The notes: generated by a model not told the origin, from the sequence alone. 47,766 nucleotides of DNA from Mycolicibacterium komanii (GCF_001050035.1 NZ_CVTA01000024.1:1-47766); one strand, 5' to 3'. Shown: positions 37,572 through 47,462, numbered from the stretch's first letter. Made by a program: numbers and translations.

Positions 37572-38071
37572 CGGCTCAGCCAGCTGACCTCCGCGCCCGC
37601 ACCCCCGTCGCGGTACGCCTCCAACGCCTCGTCCCACGCGGTGCCCAACACCGAGTCCAGTTCGGCGGCGAGCGTGTCGGCGCCGGACGCCATCAGCGCG
37701 CGCAACCGCATCTCGCCGACGATCACGTCGCCGTTGGCGCTCATCGATCCGCTCCACAGGCCGAGCTGAGGCGTGTGGCACCAGCGGTGACCGTCGACGC
37801 CGGGACTCGGATCCTCGGTGACCTCGAAGCGCAACACCGACCACGAGCGCAGCGCACTCGCCAGCGCGCCGCCCGTCCCGACGGGACCGACCCAATTGGT
37901 GACCGCGCGGAGCTGTCCGGGCATGGCCGGTTGCGGCGTCCACTTCAGGTTCGCCCTGGCCTGAAGGGTCGACGACAACGCCCACTCGACATGTGGGCAC
38001 ACCGCAGCGGGAGAGGCGTGGATGTAGACCACGCCCGTCGTCGCTTCGGCGAACTGGTTCGACGCACGCAT
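37559..38071 (-). CDS. DUF3145 family protein (Rv2256c-type)
   Basis: A 170-residue protein of the actinobacterial DUF3145 family: T-T-G-V-V-Y-I-H-A-S-P-A-A-V-C-P-H-V-E near the start, then L-K-W-T-P-Q-P-A and L-R-F-E-V-T-E-D-P-S-P-G-V-D in the middle. Function is unknown. The ATG at 38071 was chosen because AAGGAG lies 8 nt upstream; the frame is open 44 codons further but without similarity. The stop codon sits in the 29-bp repeat hairpin. Confidence 0.9.
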   Translation of the reverse strand: MRASNQFAEATTGVVYIHASPAAVCPHVEWALSSTLQARANLKWTPQPAMPGQLRAVTNWVGPVGTGGALASALRSWSVLRFEVTEDPSPGVDGHRWCHTPQLGLWSGSMSANGDVIVGEMRLRALMASGADTLAAELDSVLGTAWDEALEAYRDGGAGAEVSWLSRGVG

Positions 38072-38189
38072 TTGCCACTCCTTCGGCTCCACGAGGGACG
38101 TCTTCCCCAAGCGGCCTCTTGGACCCGAAACTTCCGCAGCAAAATATGTGTCGTGCGTGTCTATTGTGCCTTGTGAGGCGCCTGTTGCG

Positions 38190-39014
38190 CTAGTCTGCGG
38201 CAAATTCTCTCAGGACTTCGTCAGACAGGGCGCGCCACGGCTTGTACGCCCAGTCGCCGAAATCGCGGTCCGTGAGCACGACGAGCGCCAGATCGGCGGC
38301 CGGATCGACCCACAAAAACGTCCCTGACTGGCCGAAATGCCCGAAGGTGCGCTCTGAGTTCGCCTCGCCCGTCCAGTGCGGGGATTTGCCGTCGCGGATC
38401 TCGAAGCCCAGCCCCCAGTCGTTGGGCCGCTGCACCCCGAATCCGGGCAACACCCCGTCCAGGCCGGGAAACTGCACCGATATCGCCTCGGCATGCAGCT
38501 GCTCGGACACCGTGGCCGGCCGCAGGAGGTCCCCGGCGAAGACCGCCAGATCGGCCACCGTCGAGGTCGCGCCGTAGCCTGCGGCGGCCGCACCGCCGTC
38601 GAGCGCACTGTCGGTCATGCCGAGCGGTTCGAACACCGCTTCGGTCAGATACCGGTCGAAAGCGATGTCGGTCGCCTTCTCGAGCGTCTCGGCGAGCACG
38701 CCGAAGCCGTAGTTGGAGTAGACGCGCCGGGTCCCCGGTTCGGCCATCGTCTCCGCTGAGCGCATCGAGTACCCGGACGCATGCGCCAGCAGGTGGCGCA
38801 CCGTCGCCCCGGGCGGACCGGCTTCGGTGTCGAGCTCGACGGCGCCTTCCTCGACACCGACGTGCACGGCTCGCGCGGCCAGCGGCTTGGTCACCGATGC
38901 CAGCGAAAAGCGGCGCCGTTGGTCGCCGTGCTCGGCCAGCACCCCGGAGGGCCCGATGACCGCAGCGGCCGCGTTGTCCACCGGCCAGTCGGTTATGGCA
39001 TCCAGGGCGCTCAT
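38190..39014 (-). CDS. beta-lactamase-family serine hydrolase (Rv2257c-type)
   Basis: A 274-residue serine hydrolase of the class C beta-lactamase/esterase fold. The S-x-x-K motif is S-V-T-K near residue 40, and Y-S-N is near residue 98. A third H-x-G/K-T-G-like element is seen as H-F-G-Q-S-G near 225. No signal peptide, so it is cytosolic and more likely an esterase or peptidase than an antibiotic-inactivating enzyme. Position matches Rv2257c. The methyltransferase gene upstream is on the same strand, separated by 10 bp. Confidence 0.85.
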   Translation of the reverse strand: MSALDAITDWPVDNAAAAVIGPSGVLAEHGDQRRRFSLASVTKPLAARAVHVGVEEGAVELDTEAGPPGATVRHLLAHASGYSMRSAETMAEPGTRRVYSNYGFGVLAETLEKATDIAFDRYLTEAVFEPLGMTDSALDGGAAAAGYGATSTVADLAVFAGDLLRPATVSEQLHAEAISVQFPGLDGVLPGFGVQRPNDWGLGFEIRDGKSPHWTGEANSERTFGHFGQSGTFLWVDPAADLALVVLTDRDFGDWAYKPWRALSDEVLREFAAD

Positions 39015-39024
39015 CGCGCCGAGC

Positions 39025-40101
39025 CTACTTGCGCGCTATGTAGTAACTGTTGATCGGATCCGACTCGATCTCGCGCACCTCGACGTGGTCGAAGCCGGCG
39101 TCCGAGAGCATCGACGTGGCGAGCTGGTGACCCCAGCACGTTCCCAGCCCGGCACCGTCGAGACCGAGCGAGACGGTCATGCAGTGCATCGTCGAAACGG
39201 TGTAGAGGTACGTGGCCAGCGGAACGCCGACGTTGTCCTCGAGCCGGCTCGAGGCCTTGACGTCGACCATGAGGAAGGTTCCACCCGGCCGCAGCGCCCG
39301 GTAGATGTTCGCCAAGACCGCCGCCGGTGCGGCCTGGTCGTGGATGGCGTCGAAAACCGTTATCACATCGTAACTTTCGGCCATGTCCAGTTCGGCGACA
39401 TCGGCGGCGACGAAATCGGCGTTGGTCAGCCCGAGCCGGGCCGCCTCCGCACGGCCCGCGGCCAGGCCCTCGTCGCTGAAGTCGATGCCGGTGAACCGGC
39501 TCGCCGGGAACGCCTGCGCCATCAGGTTGATGGCGTGCCCGCTGCCGCAGCCGATGTCGGCGACGTCGGCGCCGGCGCGCAGTCGTTCCGGCAGCCCGTC
39601 GGCCATCGGCAGGATGACGTCGATGAGCGCGGCGTCGAAGACCTCCCCGCTCTCCTCGGCCATTAGAGTGTGGAACCGCGGATACTCGCTGTACGACAGC
39701 CCCCCGCCAGTGCGGAAGCAGCCGATGATCTTCTGTTCGACCTCGGCGAGCAGCGGGATGAACTGCGCCACCCGCGCGAGGTTGTCCGGTCCGGCGGCGC
39801 GGGTCAGCACCGCCGCGCGGTGCGGCGGCAGCGAATAGGTGCCCGCCGCCGGGTCATAGTCGACCACCCCGGCCGTGACGACGCCGCCGAGCCACTCCCG
39901 CACGTAACGTTCGTTCAGTCCCGCGGCCGAGGCGATCTGCGCGCTGGTGCCCGGCGCCGACGCGGCCATGGTGTCCCACAATCCGGTCTGATGCCCGATC
40001 GACATCAACAGCGCCAGGCTGGCGTTGTCGATGGCGGCGACCATCCGCGCGGCGAACTCCTCGGTGGTGTCGGTGGCTGGTCTGTGGTCGATATCCGTCA
40101 T
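39025..40101 (-). CDS. SAM-dependent methyltransferase (Rv2258c-type)
   Basis: A 358-residue two-domain methyltransferase. An N-terminal winged-helix-like domain (about residues 15-100) has [13 protein letters not shown]. The Rossmann catalytic domain has [10 protein letters not shown] near residue 180 and F-D-A-I-H-D-Q near 245, followed by [10 protein letters not shown]. The substrate is not established. The ATG at 40101 has GGAAGGA about 7 nt upstream. The serine hydrolase gene is 10 bp downstream, so the two may be cotranscribed. Confidence 0.88.
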   Translation of the reverse strand: MTDIDHRPATDTTEEFAARMVAAIDNASLALLMSIGHQTGLWDTMAASAPGTSAQIASAAGLNERYVREWLGGVVTAGVVDYDPAAGTYSLPPHRAAVLTRAAGPDNLARVAQFIPLLAEVEQKIIGCFRTGGGLSYSEYPRFHTLMAEESGEVFDAALIDVILPMADGLPERLRAGADVADIGCGSGHAINLMAQAFPASRFTGIDFSDEGLAAGRAEAARLGLTNADFVAADVAELDMAESYDVITVFDAIHDQAAPAAVLANIYRALRPGGTFLMVDVKASSRLEDNVGVPLATYLYTVSTMHCMTVSLGLDGAGLGTCWGHQLATSMLSDAGFDHVEVREIESDPINSYYIARK

Positions 40102-40169
40102 CGCGGTGTCCTTCCGGCGTGCTGACATTCCCATTGCACAACGGACCCCGGCGCCGGGAGGTTCAACGG

Positions 40170-40946
40170 CTAAATCAGTTCGATCGATCTCTTGGCAAGC
40201 CCCATCCAGTAGCCGTCGATCACCTGCCGCGCCCGCTGACCCGGGTCACCCGAAGCGCCGAGCGCGACGAACAGTGGCGACCAGTGCTCGATCGTCGGGT
40301 GCGCGTAGGGCATGCCCGGAGCGCGGCGCTGAAAGTCGATCAGTGCGTCGACATCGCCTGCGGCGAACGCCTCGGCGGCCCACCGGTCGAACTCCGTCGA
40401 CCAGCCCGGCGGCTCCGCGGCCGGCGACGGGTCGTCCAGAAACGGCAGCCCGTGCGTGGTGAACCCGGATCCGATGATCAGCACTCCCTCATCGCGCAAC
40501 GGTCGCAACCGCTCGCCGAGTGTCAGCAGCCCCTGCGGGTCGAGCGTCGGCATCGAGATCTGCAGCACCGGAACGTCGGCGTCGGGATACATGACCGTCA
40601 GCGGAACGTACGCGCCGTGATCGAGCCTGCGGTCGGGATCGTGGCGCACCGGCTGGTCGGACAGCAGCGCCTCGACGCGCGCGGCCAGCGAGACGGCGCT
40701 CGGCGCGTCGTAGGTGGTCTCGTAATAGCGGTTCGGGAAGCCCCAGAAGTCGTAGGTCAGCGGGGTCTGCGACGACGTCGATCCGATTGTGAGCGGAGCG
40801 GACTCCCAGTGGGCGGACACGACGAGGATCGCGGCCGGCCGCGGCAGCTCTGCCGCCCACGCCGCCAACTGGCTCACCCACAACTCGTCGTCGACGAGCG
40901 GCGGCGCGCCGTGGGAGAGGAACAGCGCGGGAAGCGAATCGGTCAT
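40170..40946 (-). CDS. DODA-type class III extradiol dioxygenase (YgiD/LigB superfamily)
   Basis: A 258-residue LigB-superfamily protein. Metal-ligand and active-site residues are visible: His12 in L-S-H-G-A-P-P, a His in V-S-A-H-W-E-S near 47, a His in L-D-H-G-A-Y-V-P-L near 110, and a late [10 protein letters not shown] block. This is the pattern of 4,5-DOPA dioxygenase/YgiD proteins, which open catechol rings using non-haem iron or zinc. The natural substrate is unknown. It is divergent from mscR with 37 bp between starts, which leaves little room for separate promoters. Confidence 0.88.
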   Translation of the reverse strand: MTDSLPALFLSHGAPPLVDDELWVSQLAAWAAELPRPAAILVVSAHWESAPLTIGSTSSQTPLTYDFWGFPNRYYETTYDAPSAVSLAARVEALLSDQPVRHDPDRRLDHGAYVPLTVMYPDADVPVLQISMPTLDPQGLLTLGERLRPLRDEGVLIIGSGFTTHGLPFLDDPSPAAEPPGWSTEFDRWAAEAFAAGDVDALIDFQRRAPGMPYAHPTIEHWSPLFVALGASGDPGQRARQVIDGYWMGLAKRSIELI

Positions 40947-40971
40947 ATGACGAGTGTTCCCCGTCAGCCGT

Positions 40972-40977
40972 TAGGTT
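40972..40977 (+). promoter_or_regulatory. putative -10 of mscR (leaderless)
   Basis: TAGGTT matches TANNNT and ends 6 nt before the ATG at 40984, so the transcript would begin at the start codon. No ribosome binding site precedes it. Confidence 0.5.
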
Positions 40978-40983
40978 GTACGC

Positions 40984-42072
40984 ATGAGTCAAACGGTGCG
41001 CGGAGTGATCTCACGCAAAAAGGGTGAGCCAGTCGAGGTCGTGGACGTCGTGATCCCCGACCCCGGTCCGGGTGAGGTGGTGGTCGACATCATCGCCTGC
41101 GGGGTCTGCCACACCGACCTGACCTACCGCGAGGGCGGTATCAACGACGAGTTCCCGTTCCTGCTGGGCCACGAGGCCGCGGGCACCGTCGAGGCCATCG
41201 GCGTCGGGGTCACCAACGTCGAACCCGGCGACTTCGTGATCCTGAACTGGCGCGCGGTCTGCGGCCAGTGCCGCGCCTGCAAACGCGGCCGTCCGCACCT
41301 GTGTTTCAACACCCACAACGCCGCGCAGAAGATGACGCTGACCGACGGCACGGAGCTGACCCCGGCCCTGGGCATCGGCGCGTTCGCCGACAAGACGCTC
41401 GTGCACGAAGGTCAGTGCACCAAGGTCGATCCCGCTGCCGACCCGGCCGTGGCCGGGCTGCTGGGCTGCGGCGTGATGGCGGGCCTGGGCGCTGCGGTCA
41501 ACACCGGCGCCGTCGGCCGCGACGACACCGTCGCGGTGATCGGCTGCGGCGGCGTCGGCGACGCGGCCATCGCGGGTGCGCGCCTGGTCGGCGCCAAGCG
41601 CATCATCGCGGTCGACACCGACAACAAGAAACTGGACTGGGCGCGCGACTTCGGCGCCACCCACACGATCAACGCCCGTGAACTCGATCCGGTGGAGACC
41701 ATCCAGGACCTCACCGACGGGTTCGGCGCCGACGTGGTGATCGGCGCCGTCGGCAGACCCGAGACCTGGAAGCAGGCGTTCTACGCCAGAGACCTGGCCG
41801 GAACCGTTGTGCTGGTGGGTGTTCCGACACCGGACATGACGCTGGAGATGCCGCTGATCGACTTCTTCTCCCGCGGCGGTTCGCTGAAGTCGTCGTGGTA
41901 CGGCGACTGCCTGCCCGAACGCGACTTCCCCACCTTGATCAGCCTCTACCTGCAGGGCCGGCTGCCGCTGGACAAATTCGTCAGCGAACGCATCGGCATC
42001 GACGACGTCGAGGATGCGTTCCACAAAATGCACGGCGGCGAGGTCCTGCGCTCGGTGGTGGTGTTGAAATGA
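40984..42072 (+). CDS. mscR: S-nitrosomycothiol reductase / mycothiol-dependent formaldehyde dehydrogenase MscR
   Basis: A 362-residue class III-like zinc alcohol dehydrogenase. Catalytic zinc ligands are the Cys in A-C-G-V-C-H-T-D and the His in G-H-E-A-A-G. The structural zinc is held by four Cys in C-G-Q-C-R-A-C and the following C-F-N region. The NAD motif G-C-G-G-V-G-D is near residue 185. With mycothiol it oxidises formaldehyde and reduces S-nitrosomycothiol, protecting from both stresses. It is coupled to the next gene by an ATGA overlap, as in the Rv2259-Rv2260 pair. Confidence 0.93.
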   Translation: MSQTVRGVISRKKGEPVEVVDVVIPDPGPGEVVVDIIACGVCHTDLTYREGGINDEFPFLLGHEAAGTVEAIGVGVTNVEPGDFVILNWRAVCGQCRACKRGRPHLCFNTHNAAQKMTLTDGTELTPALGIGAFADKTLVHEGQCTKVDPAADPAVAGLLGCGVMAGLGAAVNTGAVGRDDTVAVIGCGGVGDAAIAGARLVGAKRIIAVDTDNKKLDWARDFGATHTINARELDPVETIQDLTDGFGADVVIGAVGRPETWKQAFYARDLAGTVVLVGVPTPDMTLEMPLIDFFSRGGSLKSSWYGDCLPERDFPTLISLYLQGRLPLDKFVSERIGIDDVEDAFHKMHGGEVLRSVVVLK

Positions 42073-42698
42073 ACGGCGGACCGATCGGCCGGGTGGTCAC
42101 ACACGGCACCTTCGAACTCGACGGCGGCAGTTGGGAAGTGGACAACAACATCTGGATCGTCGGCGACGACTCCGAGGTGGTCGTCTTCGACGCGGCGCAC
42201 GACGCGGGTCCGATCGTCAACGCCGTCGGCGGCAGGCACGTGGTGGCGGTCGTCTGCACGCACGGGCACAACGACCATGTGACGGTCGCTCCCGAGCTGG
42301 GGCAGGCGCTCGACGCCCCGGTGCTGATGCATCCGGCCGACGACATGCTATGGCGAATGACACACCCGGACAGCGACTTCCGCACCGTCGCCGACGGTGA
42401 CACCCTGCGGGTGGCGGGCACCGAGCTCCGCGCCCTGCACACCCCGGGCCACTCGCCGGGCTCGGTGTGCTGGCATGCGCCCGAGCTGAACGCGGTATTT
42501 TCCGGCGACACCCTGTTCCAGGGCGGTCCCGGCGCGACGGGGCGGTCGTTCTCTGACTTCCCCACCATCCTCGAGTCGATCTCGGGCAGGCTGGGGAAGC
42601 TGCCCGGCGACACCGTCGTCTACACCGGTCACGGCGATTCGACCACTATCGGCGACGAGCTCGTCAACTACGACGAATGGGTTGCCCGCGGGCACTAG
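42069..42698 (+). CDS. metallo-beta-lactamase-fold hydrolase (Rv2260-type)
   Basis: A 209-residue MBL-fold protein. The zinc motif T-H-G-H-N-D-H is near residue 62, H-T-P-G-H-S-P-G-S near 123, F-S-G-D-T-L near 143, and Y-T-G-H-G near 180, as in glyoxalase II-type hydrolases. The pairing with MscR suggests it hydrolyses the S-formylmycothiol or a related thioester produced by formaldehyde oxidation; this is inferred. Its TAG directly abuts the stop of the convergent SHOCT gene inside a dyad. Confidence 0.88.
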   Translation: MNGGPIGRVVTHGTFELDGGSWEVDNNIWIVGDDSEVVVFDAAHDAGPIVNAVGGRHVVAVVCTHGHNDHVTVAPELGQALDAPVLMHPADDMLWRMTHPDSDFRTVADGDTLRVAGTELRALHTPGHSPGSVCWHAPELNAVFSGDTLFQGGPGATGRSFSDFPTILESISGRLGKLPGDTVVYTGHGDSTTIGDELVNYDEWVARGH

Positions 42699-42710
42699 CT
42701 AGTTCCCGCG
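42687..42710. terminator. shared dyad centred on two abutting stop codons
   Basis: The 24-bp dyad CGCGGG-c-ACTAG/CTAGT-t-CCCGCG (one mismatched pair) is centred exactly between the TAG of the MBL gene and the TAG of the convergent SHOCT gene. It could form a hairpin in either transcript, but it has no U-run, so terminator function is only suggested. Confidence 0.5.
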
Positions 42711-43463
42711 CGAATCCGTGCCCCACTTCAGGATTCGGCGCTTCTCCGCCTCGAACTCGGCCTGGGTCAACGCACCCGAATCCCGAAGGGCGGCCAACTG
42801 CTTGAGCTGCTCGAACCGCACACCGGACTCGTCCGGCTGGTAGGCCGATGCGGAACTCGACACCGCCTGAAGCCTCGGCGGACCGTTCACATCGACGATC
42901 TCCTCCGGCGCCGGCGGCCGCGCGGCCTTGGACGACCGTGCCGACCAGAACAGGGCGACGATGAGCCCGAGTAGGCCGAGCGCGGCCAATCCGCCGAATG
43001 CCCATGCCAGCCACCCATACGTGCTGCCGTGCCCGAAGGCCAGCCGCGGGTTGATATAGCCGTTCACGCTGCCGTCGGTCGAGACGCGATAGGTACCCGC
43101 CTCGGCGATCTGTGCGACCCAGATCCGCACGTGTGTGTCGCTGTTCACGGTGGTTGTCCCACCGATACTTTCGACCATCGCCGGACGGGTGGCCCCGTCG
43201 GGTGCGTCGATGTTGACGCTGATCGCCGGGATCGGGAACCCACTCGTCGGCTGCCCGGTGGTCAGGGTGCGGAAACTGACCGTCACCTCGCCCGCGGGCA
43301 ACTCGATGCTCTCCGCGCCCGGGATCGGAACCTCGCCGTAGGCGTCGAAATCGTCGAGGACGAACGCGTTGAGCACCAGGGTGACGATGAAACCGACGAC
43401 GGAGACCACGAGCGTCAACACGGAGACGACGACGGCGACGCGCGGGCCGGTCCTTCCGCTCAT
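42699..43463 (-). CDS. membrane protein with C-terminal SHOCT domain
   Basis: A 254-residue protein. A transmembrane helix (about residues 8-35) is followed by an extracytoplasmic beta-rich domain of about 120 residues, a second transmembrane helix (about 158-182) and a cytoplasmic tail. The tail ends in the SHOCT motif: L-K-Q-L-A-A-L-R-D-S-G-A-L-T-Q-A-E-F-E-A-E-K. Function is unknown; SHOCT tails often mediate oligomerisation. The ATG at 43463 starts just before the first transmembrane helix. The longer frame has no similarity. Confidence 0.75.
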   Translation of the reverse strand: MSGRTGPRVAVVVSVLTLVVSVVGFIVTLVLNAFVLDDFDAYGEVPIPGAESIELPAGEVTVSFRTLTTGQPTSGFPIPAISVNIDAPDGATRPAMVESIGGTTTVNSDTHVRIWVAQIAEAGTYRVSTDGSVNGYINPRLAFGHGSTYGWLAWAFGGLAALGLLGLIVALFWSARSSKAARPPAPEEIVDVNGPPRLQAVSSSASAYQPDESGVRFEQLKQLAALRDSGALTQAEFEAEKRRILKWGTDSRGN

Positions 43464-43599
43464 GGGCAGAGTTTGACACGCCCGAGTGCACGTGGCGTGC
43501 TGTTGCGGCGGATAGGTCGACCTCCGTCGGCGTCGGCGGCCGGCGGGGACTACCGTCGGAGAAGACCGAATCTGTTGTCCGCACGTCACGGAGGTCGCG

Positions 43600-44688
43600 A
43601 TGCCCGAATCCAGCATCGTCGTGCGGCCCGAGCCGATGGAGAGCGGGTCGTACACGGCCGGTTCGCGGCTACAGGCCGCCGGCCTGCAGGGCGCGATCAA
43701 GCTCTTCGAGGAGGCGGCCGCGGCCGTACCGATCCCGCGGCTGCCGCAACCGTTCGTCATCGCCGACTACGGCGCGTCGACCGGTCACAACTCGCTGTTG
43801 CCGATCTGCGCGGCAATCGCGGTGCTGCGCAAGCGGACCCGCACCGACCAGCCCACTCTCGTCGTGCACACCGATGTGCCGGAAAACGACTTCACCGCGC
43901 TGTTCCGCACGCTCGCCGAGGATCCGGACACCTATCTGAGCAAGGACTCCGCGGCGTTCGCCTCGGCGATCGGCCGGTCGTTCTACTCACAGATCATGCC
44001 GTCGAGCAGCGTGAACCTGGGATGGAGTTCGTGGGCGATCCATTGGCTCAGCCGTGTCCCGGCGCCGATTCCCGACCACGTGCACGTGGCCTACAGCCGC
44101 GACGAAACCGTGCGCGCCGCGTACGCCAGGCAGGCCGCCACCGACTGGCACGAGTTCATCGCGTTCCGCGGCCGTGAACTGCGCCGCGGCGGGCGTCTCG
44201 TCGTGATGACGACGGCGGTCGACGAGAACGGGGACATGGGTTACCGATCGGTGCTCAACGCGCTCGTCGACGCGATCGGCGAGTTGGCCGCCGAGGGGTT
44301 GCTGACGGCCGACGAGGTGCACCGGATGGGTATCCCGATCGTCGGCCGGCGGGAACAGGATTTCCTCGCGCCGTTCGCACCGAAGGGCCGCTTCGAACAG
44401 CTCGAGATCGAGCACCTCGAGATCTTCAACGCCGAGGACCGTTTCTGGCAGCAGTACCAGGTCGACGGCAACGCAACGACTTTCGGTGCGCAGTGGGCCT
44501 CCTTCGCCAGGGCCTCGGTGTTCCCCATGCTGGCGACCGCACTCGAGGGCGGTGCCGCCGACCCGCGGTCGGCTCAGTTCTTCGATCGCCTCGAGGCGGG
44601 TCTCGCGGCCCGGTTGGCCGCGGCTCCCGAGCAGACCCAGATCCCGATGGCGCACCTGGTGTTGACCAAGCGGCCGAGGACGCCCTGA
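43600..44688 (+). CDS. SABATH-type carboxyl methyltransferase
   Basis: A 362-residue protein resembling the SABATH (PF03492) family of SAM-dependent carboxyl methyltransferases, better known in plants. Seen are a D-Y-G-A-S-T-G-H-N-S-L motif near residue 57, V-H-T-D-V-P-E-N-D-F near 95, and S-S-W-A-I-H-W-L-S-R-V-P near 150, which stands where plant enzymes have S-S-Y-S-L-H-W-L. A mycobacterial relative has been described as a fatty-acid O-methyltransferase, so methylation of a fatty or aromatic acid is plausible. It is monocistronic by position. Confidence 0.82.
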   Translation: MPESSIVVRPEPMESGSYTAGSRLQAAGLQGAIKLFEEAAAAVPIPRLPQPFVIADYGASTGHNSLLPICAAIAVLRKRTRTDQPTLVVHTDVPENDFTALFRTLAEDPDTYLSKDSAAFASAIGRSFYSQIMPSSSVNLGWSSWAIHWLSRVPAPIPDHVHVAYSRDETVRAAYARQAATDWHEFIAFRGRELRRGGRLVVMTTAVDENGDMGYRSVLNALVDAIGELAAEGLLTADEVHRMGIPIVGRREQDFLAPFAPKGRFEQLEIEHLEIFNAEDRFWQQYQVDGNATTFGAQWASFARASVFPMLATALEGGAADPRSAQFFDRLEAGLAARLAAAPEQTQIPMAHLVLTKRPRTP

Positions 44689-44692
44689 GCCG

Positions 44693-45655
44693 TCAGCTCG
44701 CGATGCGCTCGCGAAATGTGTTGCGGTAGCTCTGCGGCGACACACCGGTCAGTCGCCGGAACTGCTCGCGGAAGTTCGCCGCCGAGGTGAAGCCCACCTC
44801 ACGGCCGATGCGTTCGACCCCGTGGCCGGTGCTCTCCAACAGCTGCTGAGCGTGCCGGATGCGCACGCCGGTCAGCCACTGCATCGGCGTCTGCCCCGTC
44901 TCGGCTTGAAAGCGGCGGTTGAGTGTGCGCACGCTGAGCGCCGCGTGCGCCGCGAGGTCGTGCAGCGTGAGGTCGCGGTGCGCGTTGTTTTCGATCCACG
45001 CGAGCAGGTCGTCGAGCGTGGTCTGCTCGGCAATGCTGTTGACCACCGGGCGGTTTCGGACGATGAACTGGGCCTGGCCGCCGCTGCGGTGCAGCGGTGC
45101 GACCGCCATGCGCGCCGCGTCGGCGGCCACCGAACTGCCGTGGTCGAGCGCCACCATGTGCAGGCACAGGTCGAGCCCGGCCGATGCGCCCGCCGACGTG
45201 AGGATGTCGCCCTCGTCGACGTAGAGGACGTCGGGATCGAGATCCACACCGGGGTACCGCGCGCGGAACAGGTCGGCGGCCGCCCAGTGCGTGGTGGCGC
45301 ACCTGCCGTCCAGCAGTCCGGCCTCCGCCAGCGTGAACGCCCCCGTGCAAATCGAGGCGATCCGCGCTCCCCTGCGGTGCGCGGATCTCAGCGCGTCGAC
45401 GAGCCCGTCGGGCGGCGGGGTGTCCAGGTCGTCGCAGCCGGGCACCACGATGGTGTCGGCGCGCCGGAGGTCTTCGATGCCGTGGCCGCTCGCGATGGCG
45501 AGCGGACCAGCGGTGACGACCGGGGCCGTCCCGCACACCAGGACGCGGTATCCCGGATCCCCGGACGGCAACCGGACGCGGCCGAACACCTCGACCGCTG
45601 TACCCAGATCGAACGCGATGGTGTCGGGCAGCGCGACGACGGCAACCGTGTGCAT
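44693..45655 (-). CDS. GlxA-family AraC regulator with DJ-1/PfpI domain
   Basis: A 320-residue regulator. The N-terminal DJ-1/PfpI-like domain (about residues 1-170) has I-A-S-I-C-T-G-A-F near 100, in the nucleophile-elbow position. The C-terminal AraC helix-turn-helix pair (about 215-310) has L-A-A-H-A-A-L-S-V-R-T-L-N-R-R-F and I-G-R-E-V-G-F-T-S-A-A-N-F-R-E-Q-F. Ligand and targets are unknown; the convergent SABATH gene or the upstream dehydrogenase gene are candidates. A TAGGGT 6 nt before the ATG suggests a leaderless mRNA. Confidence 0.88.
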   Translation of the reverse strand: MHTVAVVALPDTIAFDLGTAVEVFGRVRLPSGDPGYRVLVCGTAPVVTAGPLAIASGHGIEDLRRADTIVVPGCDDLDTPPPDGLVDALRSAHRRGARIASICTGAFTLAEAGLLDGRCATTHWAAADLFRARYPGVDLDPDVLYVDEGDILTSAGASAGLDLCLHMVALDHGSSVAADAARMAVAPLHRSGGQAQFIVRNRPVVNSIAEQTTLDDLLAWIENNAHRDLTLHDLAAHAALSVRTLNRRFQAETGQTPMQWLTGVRIRHAQQLLESTGHGVERIGREVGFTSAANFREQFRRLTGVSPQSYRNTFRERIAS

Positions 45656-45661
45656 GCCGCC

Positions 45662-45667
45662 ACCCTA
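45662..45667 (-). promoter_or_regulatory. putative -10 of the GlxA-type regulator gene (leaderless)
   Basis: TAGGGT on the minus strand ends 6 nt before the ATG at 45655 and matches TANNNT. Confidence 0.4.
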
Positions 45668-45710
45668 ACAGGGGTCGGCAATTTTTAGACGTACTGCCGA
45701 GATTTTGCCA

Positions 45711-47456
45711 TCATGGGTTCATTTCGTACGCACCGTCGTAGGCCCGCACCCGCTCCCACACCCGGTCGAACCGCGCGGCGGCGTGCTGCGGCGCGCGGAT
45801 CGCGCCGAGCGCCCACGACTTCTGATCCGCCGTCGCGGTCGGTTTACCGTGCAGCGCAACGGCATACATGTTGAAGTCGCGGATCTGGAAGTCGAAGATC
45901 TGGTCGATCAGATCGCGGTCGAGGTCGGTCAGCGCAGCCTGCTCGAGGATCAGCTGACCGTAGACGATCAGCGAGAACAAGTGGCCGACGTTGAGCAGGA
46001 AGTCGAGGTCCTTCTGCTGTTCGGCGTCGGGGGCCGCGGTCAGCAGCAGGTCGCGAAACGCCTTGGCCTGGTCGTAGAACACCGCGACGTTCGGGATGTC
46101 GAGGGCTCGCTCGTACACCGGCGCCCAATCGGCGAACTGCACCTTGCCCGCGCCGCGGGTCGGTCCCTGGTTCCAGAAGAACGTGTCGTCGGCGGCGTCG
46201 TCGCGCGTCGGGATCTCCGGATACTGCGCGGGGTTGAGCATGTAGTTCGGCATGAACTTCAACACCAGGCCGACGTTGACGTGCACGGTGCCCTCGAGGC
46301 GGGGCAGCGTCCCGATGAGCTGGGCGACCTCGCGGAACATCGTGTTCTTCTCATAGCCCTTGGCGGCGATGACGTCGTGCAGCGCGCGCAGCACGGTCTC
46401 GCCCTCCATCGTCACCTTGGCCTTGGTCATCGGGTTGAACAGCAGATAGCGGCGATCGTCGAGGCCGGCGCTGCGGAAGTAGTCCACGGCGCGCCCGCTG
46501 AACAGTTTCATCGCGACGAGTCGGGAGTACGCGTCGACGAAATTCGCTCGCACGTGCGAGAAGTCGGTGACGGGGTTGCCGTAGAGGATGCGGTTCTGCG
46601 CGTGGGTGATCGCCTCGTAGAACGCGTGCTCGGTCATCCCGATCGAACAGGTGCACAGGTTGAACTTTCCGACGTTGACCGTATTGAGCGCGGCGGCAAA
46701 GGCTTCCACGCCGGTGTGCAGGATGTCCTGTTCGCGTACCGGGTAGTTCTCGAGCCGGAACGTGCTCACGTAGATCTGCATGTGCACGACGTTGTCGATC
46801 AGGTGGTAGTCCTCGTGGCGGCTGTCGACGGCGAAGAACACGTACGCATCCTGGCCCTCGATGTCGCCGCGACGGCCGAACACCGACACCATGCTGGCGA
46901 CGTTGCCGTTGCCGATGTAGTACTTCTCTCCGGTGGCGCGGTACAGGATTCCGTTGGCGCGGTCCTCCTCGCCGGCGGGTGTGAGCACCATGTCGGTGTT
47001 GTAGACGTCGGCGCCGTGGGCTCGCTCGGACAGTCCGAAGGCCATCACCTCGCCCGCTTCGAGGTCGTCGGCGGCCCGCAGCTTGGCGTCCTTGTTCTCG
47101 CTCTGCCAGATCGGCCCGAGACCGAGGATCGTGACCTGTTCGGTGTACCAATAGGTCAGCCCGTAGAAGCCGAGGATCTCCGACAGCGCCGCGTTGCGGG
47201 CGGCGTCCCACCGCTTGTTCGGATCACCGTCGGCGAACTCCGACGGCGTCAGGAACGTGGCGAACAGTCGTTCGCGCCTGACGAATTCGATGAAGTCTGC
47301 AGGCCAGTTGGCGGACAGGTCGTCGTCGAGGATGCGTTTCTTGCCGAGGCCCTCGAAGAAGTCGATCGTGGCGCGCAGCAGCCTGCGGGTTTCGGTGTCG
47401 AACTGTTGCGGATCGTACGTGTGCGGGTTGAACAGCAAGCCGTCCGTCTGCGTCAT
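45711..47456 (-). CDS. acyl-CoA dehydrogenase/oxidase-like flavoprotein
   Basis: A 581-residue protein of the acyl-CoA dehydrogenase superfamily, longer than the usual 380-400 residues. The FAD-contact region is seen as V-M-A-F-G-L-S-E-R-A-H-G-A-D near residue 140 and Y-Y-I-G-N-G-N-V-A-S near 180. A basic segment F-N-P-M-T-K-A-K-V-T-M-E-G-E-T follows about residue 345. The extra C-terminal helical part recalls the long FadE or acyl-CoA oxidase types. Substrate chain length cannot be told. A TACGCT 6 nt before the ATG suggests leaderless transcription. Confidence 0.85.
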   Translation of the reverse strand: MTQTDGLLFNPHTYDPQQFDTETRRLLRATIDFFEGLGKKRILDDDLSANWPADFIEFVRRERLFATFLTPSEFADGDPNKRWDAARNAALSEILGFYGLTYWYTEQVTILGLGPIWQSENKDAKLRAADDLEAGEVMAFGLSERAHGADVYNTDMVLTPAGEEDRANGILYRATGEKYYIGNGNVASMVSVFGRRGDIEGQDAYVFFAVDSRHEDYHLIDNVVHMQIYVSTFRLENYPVREQDILHTGVEAFAAALNTVNVGKFNLCTCSIGMTEHAFYEAITHAQNRILYGNPVTDFSHVRANFVDAYSRLVAMKLFSGRAVDYFRSAGLDDRRYLLFNPMTKAKVTMEGETVLRALHDVIAAKGYEKNTMFREVAQLIGTLPRLEGTVHVNVGLVLKFMPNYMLNPAQYPEIPTRDDAADDTFFWNQGPTRGAGKVQFADWAPVYERALDIPNVAVFYDQAKAFRDLLLTAAPDAEQQKDLDFLLNVGHLFSLIVYGQLILEQAALTDLDRDLIDQIFDFQIRDFNMYAVALHGKPTATADQKSWALGAIRAPQHAAARFDRVWERVRAYDGAYEMNP

Positions 47457-47462
47457 TGCGCA

